Of a DNA stretch of 6,527 bases, positions 5,517-6,527 are shown piece by piece. The notes beneath the pieces were generated by a model, which did no database searches, had not been told where the DNA came from, and was given only the letters and a program-made list of their open reading frames with translations. How positions within the stretch are numbered: position 1 is the first letter of the stretch; each line of letters starts with the position of its first letter. The DNA lies in assembly GCA_964594665.1 (NCBI GenBank), contig CAZQNY010000138.1:1-6527 (forward strand). Reading direction: 5' to 3'. This DNA comes from BM520 sp964594665 (GTDB lineage Bacteria > Bacteroidota > Bacteroidia > Bacteroidales > BM520). A program made the translations under genes and the position numbers.

Positions 5517-6473
5517 GTGAAATTTTACCGCCATATAGACAGTTTTCCCCGCCTGCAAAATGCCGTTGTTACCATCGGAATCTTTGATGGTGTACATTAT
5601 GGGCATCGTACCATCATTAACAGAATGAAAGATATTGCAGAAGAAACCGGTGGTGATACCGTGCTTGTAACGTTTAACCCGCATCCAAGAACGGTGCTAT
5701 ATGAGGATCAGAAATTTCTGAAGTTTATTCACAGCAGAACACGAAAAGCCGATCTTCTGGCCCGCACAGGAATCGATTATCTTATTGAAATTCCTTTTAC
5801 CAAAGAATTTGCACAAATCTCGGCAAGGGATTTTATCCGTGATATTATTATCGGAAAAATCGGAGCTACTCATCTTGTCGTAGGATATGATTATCATTTC
5901 GGGAAAGGAAAAGAGGGCTCCTATATCGGATTACAGGAGATGGGAAAAGAGTTTGGCTTTGCCGTGGAACAGATTGCTCCGGTACAGATCAATGGCCTTA
6001 CCGTTAGCTCAACTGAAATTCGAAATGCCCTTCATGATGGAGAAGTAAGCAAGGCCAATACACTTTTAGGCTATGAATATTCCATTTTTGGAGAAGTAAT
6101 ATACGGGCATCAGATTGGGAGGACTATAGGTTTTCCGACAGCGAATATTGAGGTGCCCAACAAGTTGAAATTAATTGCCGCCAACGGAGTTTATGCCTGC
6201 CGCATCATGTGGAAAAACAAGAAGCTTATCGGAATGGGAAATATTGGTTTCCGCCCCACTGTGAACGGTAATTACCTTACTGTTGAGGTGAATATTTTTG
6301 ATTTTGATAAAGAGATATACGGTGACTACCTCACGGTGTATTTTGTGGAGCGTATCCGCGATGAGAAGAAGTTTGAAAACCTTGATGCTCTCAAGGAACA
6401 GTTAAAACAGGATGAAATTACTGTGAGAGAGATCCTTCAGAAGAAATCCGCCAACGGCTTTAACGCCGGATAG
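5517..6473 (+). CDS. ribF: bifunctional riboflavin kinase/FAD synthetase
   Basis: Encodes 318 residues, the usual length for bacterial RibF. This cytoplasmic enzyme phosphorylates riboflavin to FMN and then adenylylates FMN to FAD. The N-terminal FAD synthetase half is a nucleotidyltransferase fold with GIFDGVHYGHR (21-31, HxGH class), FNPHP (53-57), VVGYDYHFGKGKEG (121-134) and SSTEIR (164-169). The C-terminal flavokinase half has GRTIGFPTAN (201-210), NGVYA (223-227), GNIGFRPTV (241-249) and VEVNIFDFDKEIYGDYL (256-272), which holds the expected catalytic glutamate. The start is a GTG at 5517, giving the N terminus (V/M)KFYRHIDSF; the next in-frame ATG is at codon 37, beyond the first active-site motif, so GTG is needed. 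The gene follows asd by 11 bases and no promoter was seen between them, so shared transcription is likely. No FMN riboswitch is visible upstream. Confidence 0.97.
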   Translation: MKFYRHIDSFPRLQNAVVTIGIFDGVHYGHRTIINRMKDIAEETGGDTVLVTFNPHPRTVLYEDQKFLKFIHSRTRKADLLARTGIDYLIEIPFTKEFAQISARDFIRDIIIGKIGATHLVVGYDYHFGKGKEGSYIGLQEMGKEFGFAVEQIAPVQINGLTVSSTEIRNALHDGEVSKANTLLGYEYSIFGEVIYGHQIGRTIGFPTANIEVPNKLKLIAANGVYACRIMWKNKKLIGMGNIGFRPTVNGNYLTVEVNIFDFDKEIYGDYLTVYFVERIRDEKKFENLDALKEQLKQDEITVREILQKKSANGFNAG

Positions 6474-6508
6474 AAACCAGTTAATAACAATCTTTATTTA
6501 TTTATTGT

Positions 6509-6527
6509 AAATGTGCATACATTTTTT
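6509..6527 (+). terminator. possible terminator after ribF
   Basis: AAATGT (6509-6514) pairs with ACATTT (6519-6524) around the loop GCAT and runs into T residues up to the window edge. It lies 36 bases after the ribF stop and suits the end of an asd-ribF transcript. The stem is all A-T except one G-C pair, so it would be weak, and the T-tract is cut by the window end. Confidence 0.35.

Overview
The window reads as chromosomal DNA from a member of the Bacteroidota. The evidence is a small PorT-like outer-membrane barrel, a secreted lamin-tail-domain protein with a FlgD/CHU_C-like C-terminal domain, A-rich start regions without clear Shine-Dalgarno sequences, and several matches to the Bacteroidota -7 promoter element TAnnTTTG. 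I could not resolve the genus. All six genes look intact, and I see no rRNA, tRNA, insertion sequence, CRISPR array or prophage sign.

Layout. Positions 1-137 are non-coding, with overlapping inverted repeats, a possible promoter and a leader hairpin. They precede a plus-strand gene (138-710) for a 190-residue secreted beta-barrel protein. It converges on a minus-strand methylglyoxal synthase gene, mgsA (742-1119), across 31 bases. Upstream of mgsA is a 105-base gap (1120-1224) that probably holds its own promoter. Next comes a second minus-strand unit: a large secreted lamin-tail protein (1914-4463) followed by a ComF-family phosphoribosyltransferase (1225-1917). The two overlap by four bases (ATGA). 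A 49-base divergent promoter region (4464-4512) separates this unit from a plus-strand pair: aspartate-semialdehyde dehydrogenase asd (4513-5505) and bifunctional riboflavin kinase/FAD synthetase ribF (5517-6473), 11 bases apart. The last 54 bases carry an AT-rich hairpin running into a T-tract, a possible terminator.

How the genes relate. asd and ribF are housekeeping biosynthesis genes (aspartate-family amino acids and diaminopimelate; FMN and FAD) that probably share a transcript but not a pathway. mgsA is a glycolytic bypass enzyme. The least expected pairing is the tight coupling of an exported multidomain surface or extracellular protein with cytoplasmic ComF. I find no clear evidence of a new defence, mobile or biosynthetic system. 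The points most worth a second look are the coupling of the lamin-tail gene to comF, the duplicated Ig-like plus lamin-tail module with its cysteine-rich N-terminal domain, and the compact divergent promoter.
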